Notes under the pieces: model-generated | Told to the model about the DNA's origin: nothing | The model's input: the letters and a program-made list of their open reading frames with translations, nothing else | Databases searched by the model: none | In this document: piece after piece, positions 45,920 to 54,954 of the stretch | Position numbering within the stretch: position 1 is the first letter of the stretch | How the letters are laid out: every line of letters starts with the position of its first letter | DNA from: JADKIH01 sp031417395 | Lineage (GTDB): Bacteria; Bacteroidota; Bacteroidia; AKYH767-A; 2013-40CM-41-45 | Assembly: GCA_031417395.1 (NCBI GenBank) | Contig: JANOVM010000059.1 | Coordinates: forward strand, 1-64,000 | DNA length: 64,000 nucleotides | Reading direction: 5' to 3' | Translations under genes and position numbers: made by a program

Positions 45920-47041
45920 ATGGGTTTTGTCGAAGTTGCACTTTTAACTGATTTGCCTGAAGGCTCTCAAAAAATATTTTCTATCGGCTCACAAAAAATT
46001 GCGCTATTCCACTTTGATGGAAAAATCAGTGCCATTGGAAATGCCTGCTTGCACAAAGCCGGTCCGCTTGGACAAGGTCTGGTAGAAAAAAAATACGATG
46101 GTTATTATGTAACCTGTCCATGGCACGGCTGGGAGTATAATATAAAAACAGGAACCGCTCCTCCAGGGTATTTAGATCAGCAGGCTTTATATGAGATAAA
46201 AATCGAAGACGGAAAAATATTTGTCAGCGACAAACCCATTGTTAAAGCCAAACGTGCCGTACACGATACTAATCCATTGGAAGATCTGGAAAAACTAAAA
46301 TATGAAACCACACCGGACTCATTGAACATTCTTGGAATTTCAACAACAAACATGAATGAAAATCTTCCAAGAACATCTACTTCAGAAAATGCTTTGATTA
46401 AATCGCTTGATTATGCAAAAGAAAATTTCAATGCTTCCACACGATTAATCAAATTACGTAACCTTGAATTTCGACACTGCGAAGGCTATTATAGCCGGCA
46501 TCAGAATGCTTGTACATGGCCATGCAGCATTTCTGAAATGAATCCGGAAGACGGCATGAATGAAGTTTATAGAAAAATGGTTTTATGGGCCGACGTATTA
46601 TTGGTTGCAACTCCGATTCGATGGGGCAATGCATCTTCACACTATTTCAAAATGGCGGAAAGATTAAACTGCGTTCAGAATCAGATTACACTAAAGGAAA
46701 AAGTATTGATAAAAAATAAAGTCGCCGGATTTATTATTACCGGCGGACAAGATAATATTCAACAAGTCGCCGCACAAATGATGGTTTTTTTTACTGACCT
46801 GGGATTTAATTTTCCACCCTTTAGTTTTGTTGGCTGGAGCCGCGGCTGGACAGCAGAAGATATGGAAAACAACATTCAACAATTTTCCAAATCCAAATAT
46901 ATAGACCGTGCCATAAAAGAACTGACAGAGAATTCAATCCGTCTATCAAGACAATTAAAGAAAAATCCTATTGAAGAAATGGAAACGCCATTGCCAAAAA
47001 TTGGCGAAGCGTCAGGAATGATGAAGGATACGGATATTTAA
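45920..47041 (+). CDS. Rieske [2Fe-2S] - flavodoxin/NADPH-dependent FMN reductase fusion
   Basis: About 373 aa from the ATG at 45920. Residues 1-100 form a Rieske domain of the NirD/ferredoxin type: CLHKAGPLGQG gives C-x-H and CPWHGW gives C-x2-H, so the cluster ligands are complete. Residues 140-350 form a flavodoxin-like NAD(P)H-dependent FMN reductase (LGISTTN, ADVLLVATPIRWGNAS, GFIITGGQDN). Pairing an iron-sulfur domain with a flavin domain suggests a soluble electron-transfer oxidoreductase; the substrate is unknown. It overlaps the convergent debranching gene by four bases. Confidence 0.85.
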   Translation: MGFVEVALLTDLPEGSQKIFSIGSQKIALFHFDGKISAIGNACLHKAGPLGQGLVEKKYDGYYVTCPWHGWEYNIKTGTAPPGYLDQQALYEIKIEDGKIFVSDKPIVKAKRAVHDTNPLEDLEKLKYETTPDSLNILGISTTNMNENLPRTSTSENALIKSLDYAKENFNASTRLIKLRNLEFRHCEGYYSRHQNACTWPCSISEMNPEDGMNEVYRKMVLWADVLLVATPIRWGNASSHYFKMAERLNCVQNQITLKEKVLIKNKVAGFIITGGQDNIQQVAAQMMVFFTDLGFNFPPFSFVGWSRGWTAEDMENNIQQFSKSKYIDRAIKELTENSIRLSRQLKKNPIEEMETPLPKIGEASGMMKDTDI

Positions 47042-49035
47042 ACAGCCACTAATTCTTTTTTCAAGCTGCCTTTCTTTTCGGCAGAAAGCTTATACATCTT
47101 AATAACTCTTAAAAGCTCTCCAATACTCCAGGCTTGAGCAATACAGCCCCGTGATGTATGTGGTTCCTCACCATCAAAAATTTCTGAGATATTTCCTATG
47201 CATCCATCGTTAAAATGAAGTGAAATATTTTCAATTACATTCTTTACTTCAGCTTTACCTTTTTCGCCTTTCACTTTCATAATAGCATCAACATACGGAC
47301 CAAGCAGCCAGCTCCAGACCGTTCCCTGGTGATAAGCACCGTCGCGATCAGTCTGATTGCCTCCGTAATAGCCTTTATAATCGGAATGATCGAGAGACAA
47401 ACTTCTTAATCCGAAAGGTGTGTAAAGTTTTTCAGAAACGATTTTTAATATACTTTTCGCCTTCTCTCCTTCAATTAATGGATGCGGAAGTGAAATGGCA
47501 AACAATTGATTGGGCCTGATACTATCATCTTTATATCCATCCTTAATAAAATCATACAGGCATTGATTCTTCTCATTCCAAAAATAATCGGTGAACTTAT
47601 CTTTTATTATTTTGGCCTGAAAAGTATAAATTTTAGCATTTAATTTTTCATCATTGAGTAAAAGTAATTCGGCATAAATGGATAGGGCATTATACCACAA
47701 GGCAGTTACCTCAACCGCGAGACCGATTCGAGGAGTTACCACCCAGTCCCCAACCTTGGCATCCATCCAGGTAAGCTGCTGACCTTCTTCTCCCTGAGAA
47801 AGAAAGCCATCCTTATCAGATTTAATATTAAAACGTGTTCCTTTTAAATGATAATGAATTACCTCTCTTAAAATAGGCAGCAGCTCTGTCAATACAAACT
47901 CCTTGTCCTTTGTCGCTTCCAGATATTTCTTAATAGCAATAAAAAACCATAGCGTTGCATCGACAGTATTGTATTCAGGAGCCTCACCATAATCAGGAAA
48001 ACGGTTTGGGAGCATCCCTTTACTAATACTTCTTGCAAAAGCAGAAAGGATTTTTCGTGCATCGTCGTAGCGGCCTATACTTAAGCAAAGACCGGGTAAA
48101 GCAATCATGGTGTCGCGACCCCAATCACTGAACCAAGGGTATCCGGCAATGATAGTTTTTAAATAAGGTCCTCGCTTTACAATAAACTGGTCGGCAGCAA
48201 GTGCCAACGTTTTTTCAATTTCAGACTCTTCTTTAGCGGTTAAACGTTTTCTTCTCTCTTCTTCCTTACTAAATAGAGCCAAAGCATCTCTGCCTTCAGG
48301 ATTCTCTGTAGAAACTATTACACCGAATGGAATACCCTTTTTAAGATTAACGGATATTTTTCCATAGGAAAACAAATCTTCGACAAAATCTGATCCACGA
48401 TTCTGTTCAATTAAGTATTCAAAACTATAATACCAGTCAGGTTTATAATAAAAATCCGAATCGGGAGCTGAAATAAATAATTCAGGAATATTATTGTAAG
48501 GCTTTACTTCGAGTACAGAACTTTTGAAATTAAAATTTTGGTTTATTTCCCAATTGGCATGTCCCAATGAATGAAAATCCCTTCCTGACACTAGAGGAAG
48601 TAAATCGAGCTGGACTTCATCATGTCCCTCAACAACCTCGTATATAACGATTGTAGTGTTCTCCCCCTGAATCGCTGCAATTGTCTTCTTTAATTCTACA
48701 CCATTGGGAAGTTTATAAATCCATTCAGGAAAATAATTTTTTGAAAAAGACTTTAAATAAGCATATCCCTTTGGAAAAACTGAACCGGGGTATTGATTGG
48801 AACTTAATTCAAATTTTTCTCCTTCAAATACGACTGTTTCTTCCAATTTGGAAAGCAAAACAACCCTTCCGACGGGAGGTTGAGTTGCAGCAATTAATAT
48901 TCCGTGATAACGTCTTGAATTGCTTCCCGCTACAGTAGCGCTTGCATAACCACCAAGGCCATTTGTTTCGAGCCATTCCAAATCTGCAATTTGATTGAAA
49001 TCGGCAGGGGAATTTAAATTAAAATCAAGCTTCAT
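47038..49035 (-). CDS. glycogen debranching enzyme (amylo-alpha-1,6-glucosidase)
   Basis: A 665 aa enzyme with both family parts: an N-terminal GDE_N-type beta domain (DLEWLETNGLGGYASA, RRYHGILIAAT) and a C-terminal (alpha/alpha)6 catalytic domain (YPWFSDWGRDTMIALPGL, QLTWMDAKVGDW, DRDGAYHQGTVWSWLLGP). It hydrolyses alpha-1,6 branch points in glycogen or dextrin-like glucans in the cytoplasm. Length and motifs are typical of the bacterial and archaeal GH133-type enzymes. Convergent with the Rieske gene, overlap four bases. Confidence 0.92.
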   Translation of the reverse strand: MKLDFNLNSPADFNQIADLEWLETNGLGGYASATVAGSNSRRYHGILIAATQPPVGRVVLLSKLEETVVFEGEKFELSSNQYPGSVFPKGYAYLKSFSKNYFPEWIYKLPNGVELKKTIAAIQGENTTIVIYEVVEGHDEVQLDLLPLVSGRDFHSLGHANWEINQNFNFKSSVLEVKPYNNIPELFISAPDSDFYYKPDWYYSFEYLIEQNRGSDFVEDLFSYGKISVNLKKGIPFGVIVSTENPEGRDALALFSKEEERRKRLTAKEESEIEKTLALAADQFIVKRGPYLKTIIAGYPWFSDWGRDTMIALPGLCLSIGRYDDARKILSAFARSISKGMLPNRFPDYGEAPEYNTVDATLWFFIAIKKYLEATKDKEFVLTELLPILREVIHYHLKGTRFNIKSDKDGFLSQGEEGQQLTWMDAKVGDWVVTPRIGLAVEVTALWYNALSIYAELLLLNDEKLNAKIYTFQAKIIKDKFTDYFWNEKNQCLYDFIKDGYKDDSIRPNQLFAISLPHPLIEGEKAKSILKIVSEKLYTPFGLRSLSLDHSDYKGYYGGNQTDRDGAYHQGTVWSWLLGPYVDAIMKVKGEKGKAEVKNVIENISLHFNDGCIGNISEIFDGEEPHTSRGCIAQAWSIGELLRVIKMYKLSAEKKGSLKKELVAV

Positions 49036-49221
49036 AAATGAAATTGAAAGTTTATAAATTTATGCATTTTTCTTTCATTATTTCCATTTATTTTAACAAT
49101 TAATACATTTTTTTTTAACAAATCATGTCGAATATAATATGCTAAACCCGCACTAATAAAAGAATGATTATTATAGAATATAATATTTCATAGATGCCTA
49201 TAAAATTAAAAGAATGATTTT

Positions 49222-50220
49222 TTAATTCACCACAATTCTTGAATTAATTATTTCGCCATCAGTAAAACAAATTTTAATAAAATACATTCCCTTCTTTAAT
49301 TCCGAAACATTTACAGTATACTCAGCAAAGTTCCGATTCGTGGTTTTCATCTCCTCTTCTCCATGAATGTTATAAAAAATAACCTCAATGGCAGGGGCAT
49401 TCAATTCTACTTTCACAGTATTGTAAGCCGGATTTGGGAAAATTCGTGCGCGTAATTTTTTATTCTCCGATTGTACATAGGTTTGACTGCATCCTCCCCA
49501 GTTATCAAACATAACCTGCAAGGAGTCTATAGGATCATGGTTACCCGGAAAAGTATTAACGGTTAAATCGAGATAAAGTGGGCCTGTCGTATCAGCCGGT
49601 TCAGCAACTCTAACAAAAGCAGAGTACGTGGAGATTCCATAAGGAGCGCATCTTGTATCAGCACCAATTACCTTTGCACCCTGTAAAGCAGCCATAAGTT
49701 TGCATGCAAGACTTCCGGGAGTATTGACAAAACGGCTTTGCATGGAGTCAAGAATTTCCTGTCCAAGTAAAATATTTCCCTGAATTGAATAATTAACTCC
49801 GGCAATATGGTTTTTGTAACTACTACAATTAGAGCCGGTATAAGCTGCACTATGCACACCATTTACCAGATCTACAATTCCATATTGCCGAACCAGGGGA
49901 TTATTCTGAACGTCATTGGCAATGAGGGAATCAATTATTCTTGCCGGCGTATATCCGGAATCCATTAAAATTCTGGCATAGTTCTGATTGGCGGAAAGGT
50001 ACGATGCCTGCGTATGAATAACACCCACTCCGGGGTGAACATCGCTGATTATTATGGCACTTGTGGAAGCACTTGTAATACACGTTGCGCCTGCACTTCC
50101 AACCTGCCCTGTTACTGAATCCACGGCGCAGATAGAAAAAGTATCTTGTCCAAATGTCCAAAATGGTATTTGAAGAATTGCATAAAAAGAACAACATATA
50201 AGTAGATTATATTTTCTCAT
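49222..50220 (-). CDS. DUF1028 family protein with T9SS sorting domain
   Basis: About 333 aa; start chosen at 50220 (MRKYNLLICCSFYAIL, a signal peptide; the frame is open to 50256). Residues 25-240 are a DUF1028 domain (FSICAVDSVTGQVGSAGATC, GVGVIHTQAS, GNILLGQEILDSM). DUF1028 proteins resemble Ntn-type hydrolases and often act on peptides or peptidoglycan, function unproved. The C-terminal 80 residues are a T9SS sorting domain (ARIFPNPAYNTV ... KGMYFIKICF). Its export through T9SS is thus clear. Confidence 0.85.
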   Translation of the reverse strand: MRKYNLLICCSFYAILQIPFWTFGQDTFSICAVDSVTGQVGSAGATCITSASTSAIIISDVHPGVGVIHTQASYLSANQNYARILMDSGYTPARIIDSLIANDVQNNPLVRQYGIVDLVNGVHSAAYTGSNCSSYKNHIAGVNYSIQGNILLGQEILDSMQSRFVNTPGSLACKLMAALQGAKVIGADTRCAPYGISTYSAFVRVAEPADTTGPLYLDLTVNTFPGNHDPIDSLQVMFDNWGGCSQTYVQSENKKLRARIFPNPAYNTVKVELNAPAIEVIFYNIHGEEEMKTTNRNFAEYTVNVSELKKGMYFIKICFTDGEIINSRIVVN

Positions 50221-50392
50221 CAGCCGGCATTGCCTATTAAGATTCAGGACATTCAAATGTATAAAATTTATTGCGATAAAAATGTTTCATAAATTTCAGT
50301 TTAAAATTTGACCTCGGGAATCTTTCGATATTCTGGCTTTTTAGAAAAATAATCTATTAACTAGTGATAAAAAGTTAATTTAAAAAAGTATA

Positions 50393-50431
50393 GCCACGAA
50401 TGCACGAATAATCCATTCGTGCATTCGTGGC
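50393..50431. terminator. 17-bp perfect hairpin downstream of USP gene
   Basis: GCCACGAATGCACGAAT and its exact reverse complement flank a 5-base loop. Read on the minus strand it follows the universal stress gene by about 30 bases and precedes a T-rich run, so a terminator is plausible. The GCCACGAATGCACGAAT word recurs as an intergenic repeat in Bacteroidota genomes to my memory, so a REP-type repeat is the alternative. Confidence 0.5.
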
Positions 50432-50458
50432 AATAATCATCTTAGATAAACAGTTAAA

Positions 50459-51313
50459 CTAAAATTTATCCATAATAGGACTCTCAGAAATCTTTAATGC
50501 CAGTAATGGAATTTTGGTTTTATAAGAAGTAATTTTTGTTACGCTCTGATTAAATAAAGAGCCGGGAAAATGCCTGCTGTGCGTGAACATAACCAGTAAA
50601 TCGGCTTTGTTTTTTGCGAGAAAGTATTCTATTCCTTCTGAAACCGATGTGCTTTTTGAAATGTACCCCGAAAGTTTAGGATATTTTATCCTGTTTTTAA
50701 TTTTTTGAGTCATTTCAGTAATTTTTTCATCGCTATGGATCATATGTTCATCGTCGACAAAAACAAAAATAATTTCGGCCTCAAAGTGCGCTGCAAAGGA
50801 AGTAATGGATAAGGCTGAATTAATATTATCTTCATGCAAATCCGTAGCAAATACTATTTTCTTTATCCCCTTAAATTCACTCTCAGGAGGAATACATAAA
50901 ACAGGACATTCTGCTTTTGCAATAATTGAAGCTGCAGTGCTTCCTAAAAGAAGTCTCCTAATTTTACTTTCACTGGTTTTGCCAATTACGAGAAGATCGG
51001 CATCCCTTTTCCTGGCAAAAGAACTAATTTCATGTTGTTTTTCTCCTTCTATTAAAAGAGTTTCATAGGTAACATCCTTATACTTTTCCTTTAATTTCAA
51101 TACAAGTTCGCTTAATTTAGCATGTGCCTTGGACTTGTATTCTTCTTCCTGATTCCGCACGGCTTCCATGGGAAGGTCGCTGTACAGGGAGGGAGCCTCG
51201 TAAATATGCAAAATTGTTATTGCAGACTTGAAGTCATTACCAAGTGCAGAAGCATATTCTATAGCCTGATCAGAAACTTTTGAAAAGTCCGTTGGACAGA
51301 TGATTGTTTTCAT
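50459..51313 (-). CDS. universal stress protein, two tandem UspA domains
   Basis: A 284 aa protein with two UspA-like halves: MKTIICPTDFSKVSDQAIEYA at the start (family-typical N-terminus), LVIGKTSESKIRRLLLGSTAASI near 115-140 for the first nucleotide-binding region, then IKKIVFATDLHEDNINSA for the second half, whose binding loop is degenerate. Usp proteins bind ATP or AMP in stress. Two further paralogues follow at 59174 and 62582. Confidence 0.9.
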   Translation of the reverse strand: MKTIICPTDFSKVSDQAIEYASALGNDFKSAITILHIYEAPSLYSDLPMEAVRNQEEEYKSKAHAKLSELVLKLKEKYKDVTYETLLIEGEKQHEISSFARKRDADLLVIGKTSESKIRRLLLGSTAASIIAKAECPVLCIPPESEFKGIKKIVFATDLHEDNINSALSITSFAAHFEAEIIFVFVDDEHMIHSDEKITEMTQKIKNRIKYPKLSGYISKSTSVSEGIEYFLAKNKADLLVMFTHSRHFPGSLFNQSVTKITSYKTKIPLLALKISESPIMDKF

Positions 51314-51483
51314 TTTGAAATGGTTAAATACTTTTTAATTTATACGTTATAAGAATAAATAAAATTCATTTATTGTACATTTAAACTCTATGATACTTGT
51401 CATTGATTTGAATGATACTAATCATCACAAAAATTAAAAAATTATTCGACTTTTATAAAAAGCAATAAACTAAACGTCAATCT

Positions 51484-51843
51484 ATGGAACAAAAACCTCC
51501 TACCAAATTCGACCACCTAATTAACAATGTGGAAGAATATTTTAAAACAAGGCAGGAATTAAGCAAATTGATTGCCATTCAAAAAACAAGTGCTGTGGCA
51601 GGAGGTTTGTTTTCCTCTATAGTAATATTTCTTCTGTTCTTTTTTGTTATTGTTTTTGCAAGTATTTCACTGGCATATTTTATTGCCATGTATACAGGCA
51701 AGCCTTACCTTGGATTTGCTGTCATCACGTTAATATACCTTATTGCCGGACTAATAGCTTATGCAAAAAGAAAAACTTTACTGGAAAAGCCAATAATGAA
51801 TGCCATGATTAATAACTTTTTTAAAGAAGAAGATCATGAATAA
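51484..51843 (+). CDS. phage-holin superfamily III-like membrane protein
   Basis: A 119 aa protein with two membrane segments (about residues 38-62 and 74-93: SSIVIFLLFFFVIVFASISLAYF and LGFAVITLIYLIAGLIAY), the pattern of the Phage_holin_3_6/DUF1469 family. Despite the name these are chromosomal membrane proteins linked to envelope stress. The next gene overlaps it by eight bases, so they are translationally coupled. Confidence 0.8.
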   Translation: MEQKPPTKFDHLINNVEEYFKTRQELSKLIAIQKTSAVAGGLFSSIVIFLLFFFVIVFASISLAYFIAMYTGKPYLGFAVITLIYLIAGLIAYAKRKTLLEKPIMNAMINNFFKEEDHE

Positions 51844-52219
51844 AATTGAAAATGTAAATCAACTCGACGCCGAAATTAAACGCTTACGTTATGCAGCCAA
51901 ACAGCAGGAAGTAGAACTGAAAAACAACCTCAAAGATATCCGGGAAGACTTCAGACCTGAAAATATTTTACTAAACAGCCTTGCTTCCTTTACAGGTATA
52001 AAAATTGACAAGAAAGAATTCTTTAAAGAAGGGCTTGCTTATGCATTGTCAATAATCATTCAACGATTTGTACTAAAAACCGAAAGAAAAATAGAAGACA
52101 GAACCTACGAATTTCTGGATAACGTATTTGAACGGATTAAAAGATTTATGGGTAAACATACTTCTACAGAAGCAAAACGGGAGCAAAGAAAAGAAGATAA
52201 GAATGATGCATCTGTCTGA
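51836..52219 (+). CDS. hypothetical helical protein
   Basis: A 127 aa charged helical protein, not recognised; N-terminal coiled coil (LDAEIKRLRYAAKQQEVELK), a short amphipathic middle and a basic C-terminus. Position and overlap with the holin-like gene suggest the pair acts together, as in the YqjD/YqjE-type arrangements, with no direct evidence of function. Confidence 0.6.
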   Translation: MNKIENVNQLDAEIKRLRYAAKQQEVELKNNLKDIREDFRPENILLNSLASFTGIKIDKKEFFKEGLAYALSIIIQRFVLKTERKIEDRTYEFLDNVFERIKRFMGKHTSTEAKREQRKEDKNDASV

Positions 52220-52270
52220 CTTTTTAAAGTAAACCCTTTCTTTTTTTAGTTTTAATAAACGCAGATTTAT

Positions 52271-53341
52271 ATGGATAATATGGCTATGCCGCAGGTTCCT
52301 TTAAGCGGACAGAAATTTTCGTTCTTAAAAATATTGCTTTATGTTGTCCTGATAGGCATAATTCTATATTTCGGAAAAGATCTTTTTATACCGCTAAGCT
52401 TTTCTTTTTTCATAAGCTTTATTTTATATCCTATTTGTCAATGGCTGGAAAACCATGGATTTAATCGTGCCATGGCCGTTTTTGTTTGTATCTTCCTCCT
52501 TCTGGCGCTTGTTTTTACAATATTATTTTTATTGGGACAACAGTTAATCAGTTTTTCTATAGAATGGGCATCCTTGAAAACAAAACTTCTGGATACACTA
52601 AATCAACTAAGTCGCTTTCTGACCGAACGTTTAAATATTGACAAAGAAGAGCAAATGTCGTGGCTTAAAAACATACGTAATGATTCTTCTTCCGGTACAC
52701 TTAGTTTCTTAAAAGACACATTGTATTCCTCAGGCATATGGCTCGTTCTTGTTTTATTAATACCTATTTTCTCAGCTCTTATTCTATATTACAGAACGAT
52801 GTTTGTAAAAGTATTGTATCTTCTATTTTCTCCTGAAAAAAAAGCGGTCATTCAAAAAATACTCCACCTAACAGTGAATACTTATTACAACTTTATTAAA
52901 GGAATGGCCATTGTTTATCTTATAGTTGGTATACTAAACAGCGTTGGACTTTGGATTATAGGTATACCACACCCTTTTCTATTTGGATTTATTGCTTCAG
53001 TGTTCACAATAATTCCATACATTGGGATAATTATAGCCGCAATTTTTCCGGTAACTGTTTCCTGGCTGACCTACAGTTCTGTCTGGTATCCAATAGGTGT
53101 AATTCTGATATTTACATTTGTGCAATACCTGGAAGCTAACCTGATTTTCCCAATGGCTGTAAGCAGCAAGTTAAATCTTAATACTTTTGTAACAATTATT
53201 ATGATAATTGCAGGAGGAATTCTATGGGGAGCCGCAGGCATGATTTTATTTATACCATACCTTGCCATTGTTAAATTAATCGCAGATAATACAGAAGAAT
53301 TAAAAGCCCTTTCTATATTGCTGGGAACGAAAAACAGTTAA
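52271..53341 (+). CDS. AI-2E family transporter (PerM-like permease)
   Basis: A 356 aa polytopic inner membrane protein with about eight membrane segments and the family's conserved C-terminal region (IPHPFLFGFIASVFTIIPYIGIIIA, near 235-260, and LEANLIFPMAVSSKLNLN, near 285). The family exports autoinducer-like or other small solutes; substrate here unknown. It lies between the holin-like pair and the lipid transporter genes, all on the plus strand. Confidence 0.88.
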   Translation: MDNMAMPQVPLSGQKFSFLKILLYVVLIGIILYFGKDLFIPLSFSFFISFILYPICQWLENHGFNRAMAVFVCIFLLLALVFTILFLLGQQLISFSIEWASLKTKLLDTLNQLSRFLTERLNIDKEEQMSWLKNIRNDSSSGTLSFLKDTLYSSGIWLVLVLLIPIFSALILYYRTMFVKVLYLLFSPEKKAVIQKILHLTVNTYYNFIKGMAIVYLIVGILNSVGLWIIGIPHPFLFGFIASVFTIIPYIGIIIAAIFPVTVSWLTYSSVWYPIGVILIFTFVQYLEANLIFPMAVSSKLNLNTFVTIIMIIAGGILWGAAGMILFIPYLAIVKLIADNTEELKALSILLGTKNS

Positions 53342-53354
53342 ATTATTTCTTCCA

Positions 53355-54167
53355 ATGAATCTGAAAAATAAAAATGGCGAAGAGGGAATATTTTTTTCTT
53401 TACTTTCCCCCGGACTGAAATCCTTTTTTGAAGAAGCCGGTGAAATCTCAAGGTTTGCTGCTCGTTTTTTCAGAGAAGTATTTTTTCCACCATATGAATT
53501 CAGAGAAGTTGTCAGACAATCGTATGAAATAGGATTTCGCTCTCTGCCTTTGGTCGGACTTACAGCTTTCATTATCGGACTTGTAATCACGCTGCAGTCA
53601 AGACCAACCCTTGTAGAGTTCGGTGCTGAATCCTGGCTGCCTGCCATGGTAGGAATCAGCATTATCCGTGAAATTGGTCCCGTAATAACTGCATTAATCT
53701 GCGCCGGAAAGATCGGTTCCGGAATTGGAGCCGAATTGGGCTCAATGAAAGTTACAGAACAGATAGATGCCATGGAGGTAAGCGGCACCAACCCCTTTAA
53801 ATACATTGTTGTTTCCCGAATCATCAGCACAACTTTAATGATTCCAATCCTGGTTATTATTGGAGATACAATTGCATTGTACGGAGCCTTTCTTGCAGTC
53901 AAGATCAAGGGAGCTGTGAGCCTCACATTGTTTTTTCACCAGGTTTTTGAAAGTATAGAGTTTACAGATGTAATGCCTGCTTTTATAAAATCCTTCTTCT
54001 TTGGCTTCGCTATAGGTTTAATTGGATGTTACAAAGGTTATAATTCAAAAAAAGGTACGGAAGGTGTTGGGCGATCGGCAAACTCTGCTGTCGTTGTTGC
54101 TTCATTATTGGTTTTCATTATAGATTTAATTGCAGTGCAGATTACTGAGTTTTTTGGTTTCATATGA
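53355..54167 (+). CDS. mlaE: MlaE-type ABC transporter permease
   Basis: A 270 aa permease with about six membrane segments and MlaE family motifs: REIGPVITALICAGKIGSGIGAELG near 100-125 and EQIDAMEVSGTNPFKYIV. In Gram-negative bacteria it moves phospholipids between inner and outer membrane with MlaF and MlaD. The gene is followed by mlaF with a four-base overlap and by mlaD. Confidence 0.9.
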   Translation: MNLKNKNGEEGIFFSLLSPGLKSFFEEAGEISRFAARFFREVFFPPYEFREVVRQSYEIGFRSLPLVGLTAFIIGLVITLQSRPTLVEFGAESWLPAMVGISIIREIGPVITALICAGKIGSGIGAELGSMKVTEQIDAMEVSGTNPFKYIVVSRIISTTLMIPILVIIGDTIALYGAFLAVKIKGAVSLTLFFHQVFESIEFTDVMPAFIKSFFFGFAIGLIGCYKGYNSKKGTEGVGRSANSAVVVASLLVFIIDLIAVQITEFFGFI

Positions 54168-54949
54168 TGGATAAAAACGGATTGGAATTGGCAGAAACAC
54201 CCCCACCTGAAAAATTGGGAGAACCTATTATTGAAATTAATCAGCTCTATAAATCATTTGGGGAAAATCATGTATTAAATGGTTTTAATTTTTCACTAAA
54301 AAGAGGAGAAAATGCAGTTGTACTCGGAAAATCGGGTTGCGGAAAATCAGTATTAATTAAATGCATTGTCGGTCTTTTAAAATATGAATCCGGCTCAATT
54401 AAAATTTTCGACAATGAGGTAAGTGAATTAAAACAACATGAATTGGATTTAATACGGGCCCGAATTGGTTTTGTTTTTCAAAGCAGTGCCTTGTACGATA
54501 GCATGACAGTCAGAGAAAACCTCGAATTTCCTCTAAGAAGGCACAAAAAAGATAAAACCAAGGAAGAAATAAAAGAGCTGGTAGATGAAACTTTAAATAA
54601 TGTAGGCTTGTTAAATGCTATTGACCTTATGCCCTCGGAACTCTCCGGTGGAATGAGGAAAAGAATTGGATTGGCAAGAGCACTTATTCTTAAACCGGAA
54701 ATAATACTCTATGACGAACCGACTACAGGTCTCGATCCGATTACTGCAAAAGAAATAAGCAACCTCATGCTTCAAATGCAAAAGAAATACCACACTTCAT
54801 CAATAATTATTTCACACGACATGCATTGTGCGAAACTTACAGCTAATAAACTGGTAGTTTTGATTAACGGAATCAACTATGCAAACGGTACGTTTGAAGA
54901 AGTCGAAAAAAATAAAGATCCCTTAGTACATGCTTTTTTTGAAGGCTGA
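54164..54949 (+). CDS. mlaF: MlaF-type ABC transporter ATP-binding protein
   Basis: A 261 aa ABC ATPase. It has Walker A GKSGCGKSVL near 53-62, the signature LSGGMRKRIGLARAL near 155-170, Walker B IILYDEPTTGLDP near 178-190, and the H-loop in IIISHDMH. The MRKRIGLA form of the signature is characteristic of MlaF. It powers lipid transport with the adjacent permease and substrate-binding protein. Confidence 0.93.
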   Translation: MMDKNGLELAETPPPEKLGEPIIEINQLYKSFGENHVLNGFNFSLKRGENAVVLGKSGCGKSVLIKCIVGLLKYESGSIKIFDNEVSELKQHELDLIRARIGFVFQSSALYDSMTVRENLEFPLRRHKKDKTKEEIKELVDETLNNVGLLNAIDLMPSELSGGMRKRIGLARALILKPEIILYDEPTTGLDPITAKEISNLMLQMQKKYHTSSIIISHDMHCAKLTANKLVVLINGINYANGTFEEVEKNKDPLVHAFFEG

Positions 54950-54954
54950 TAATA

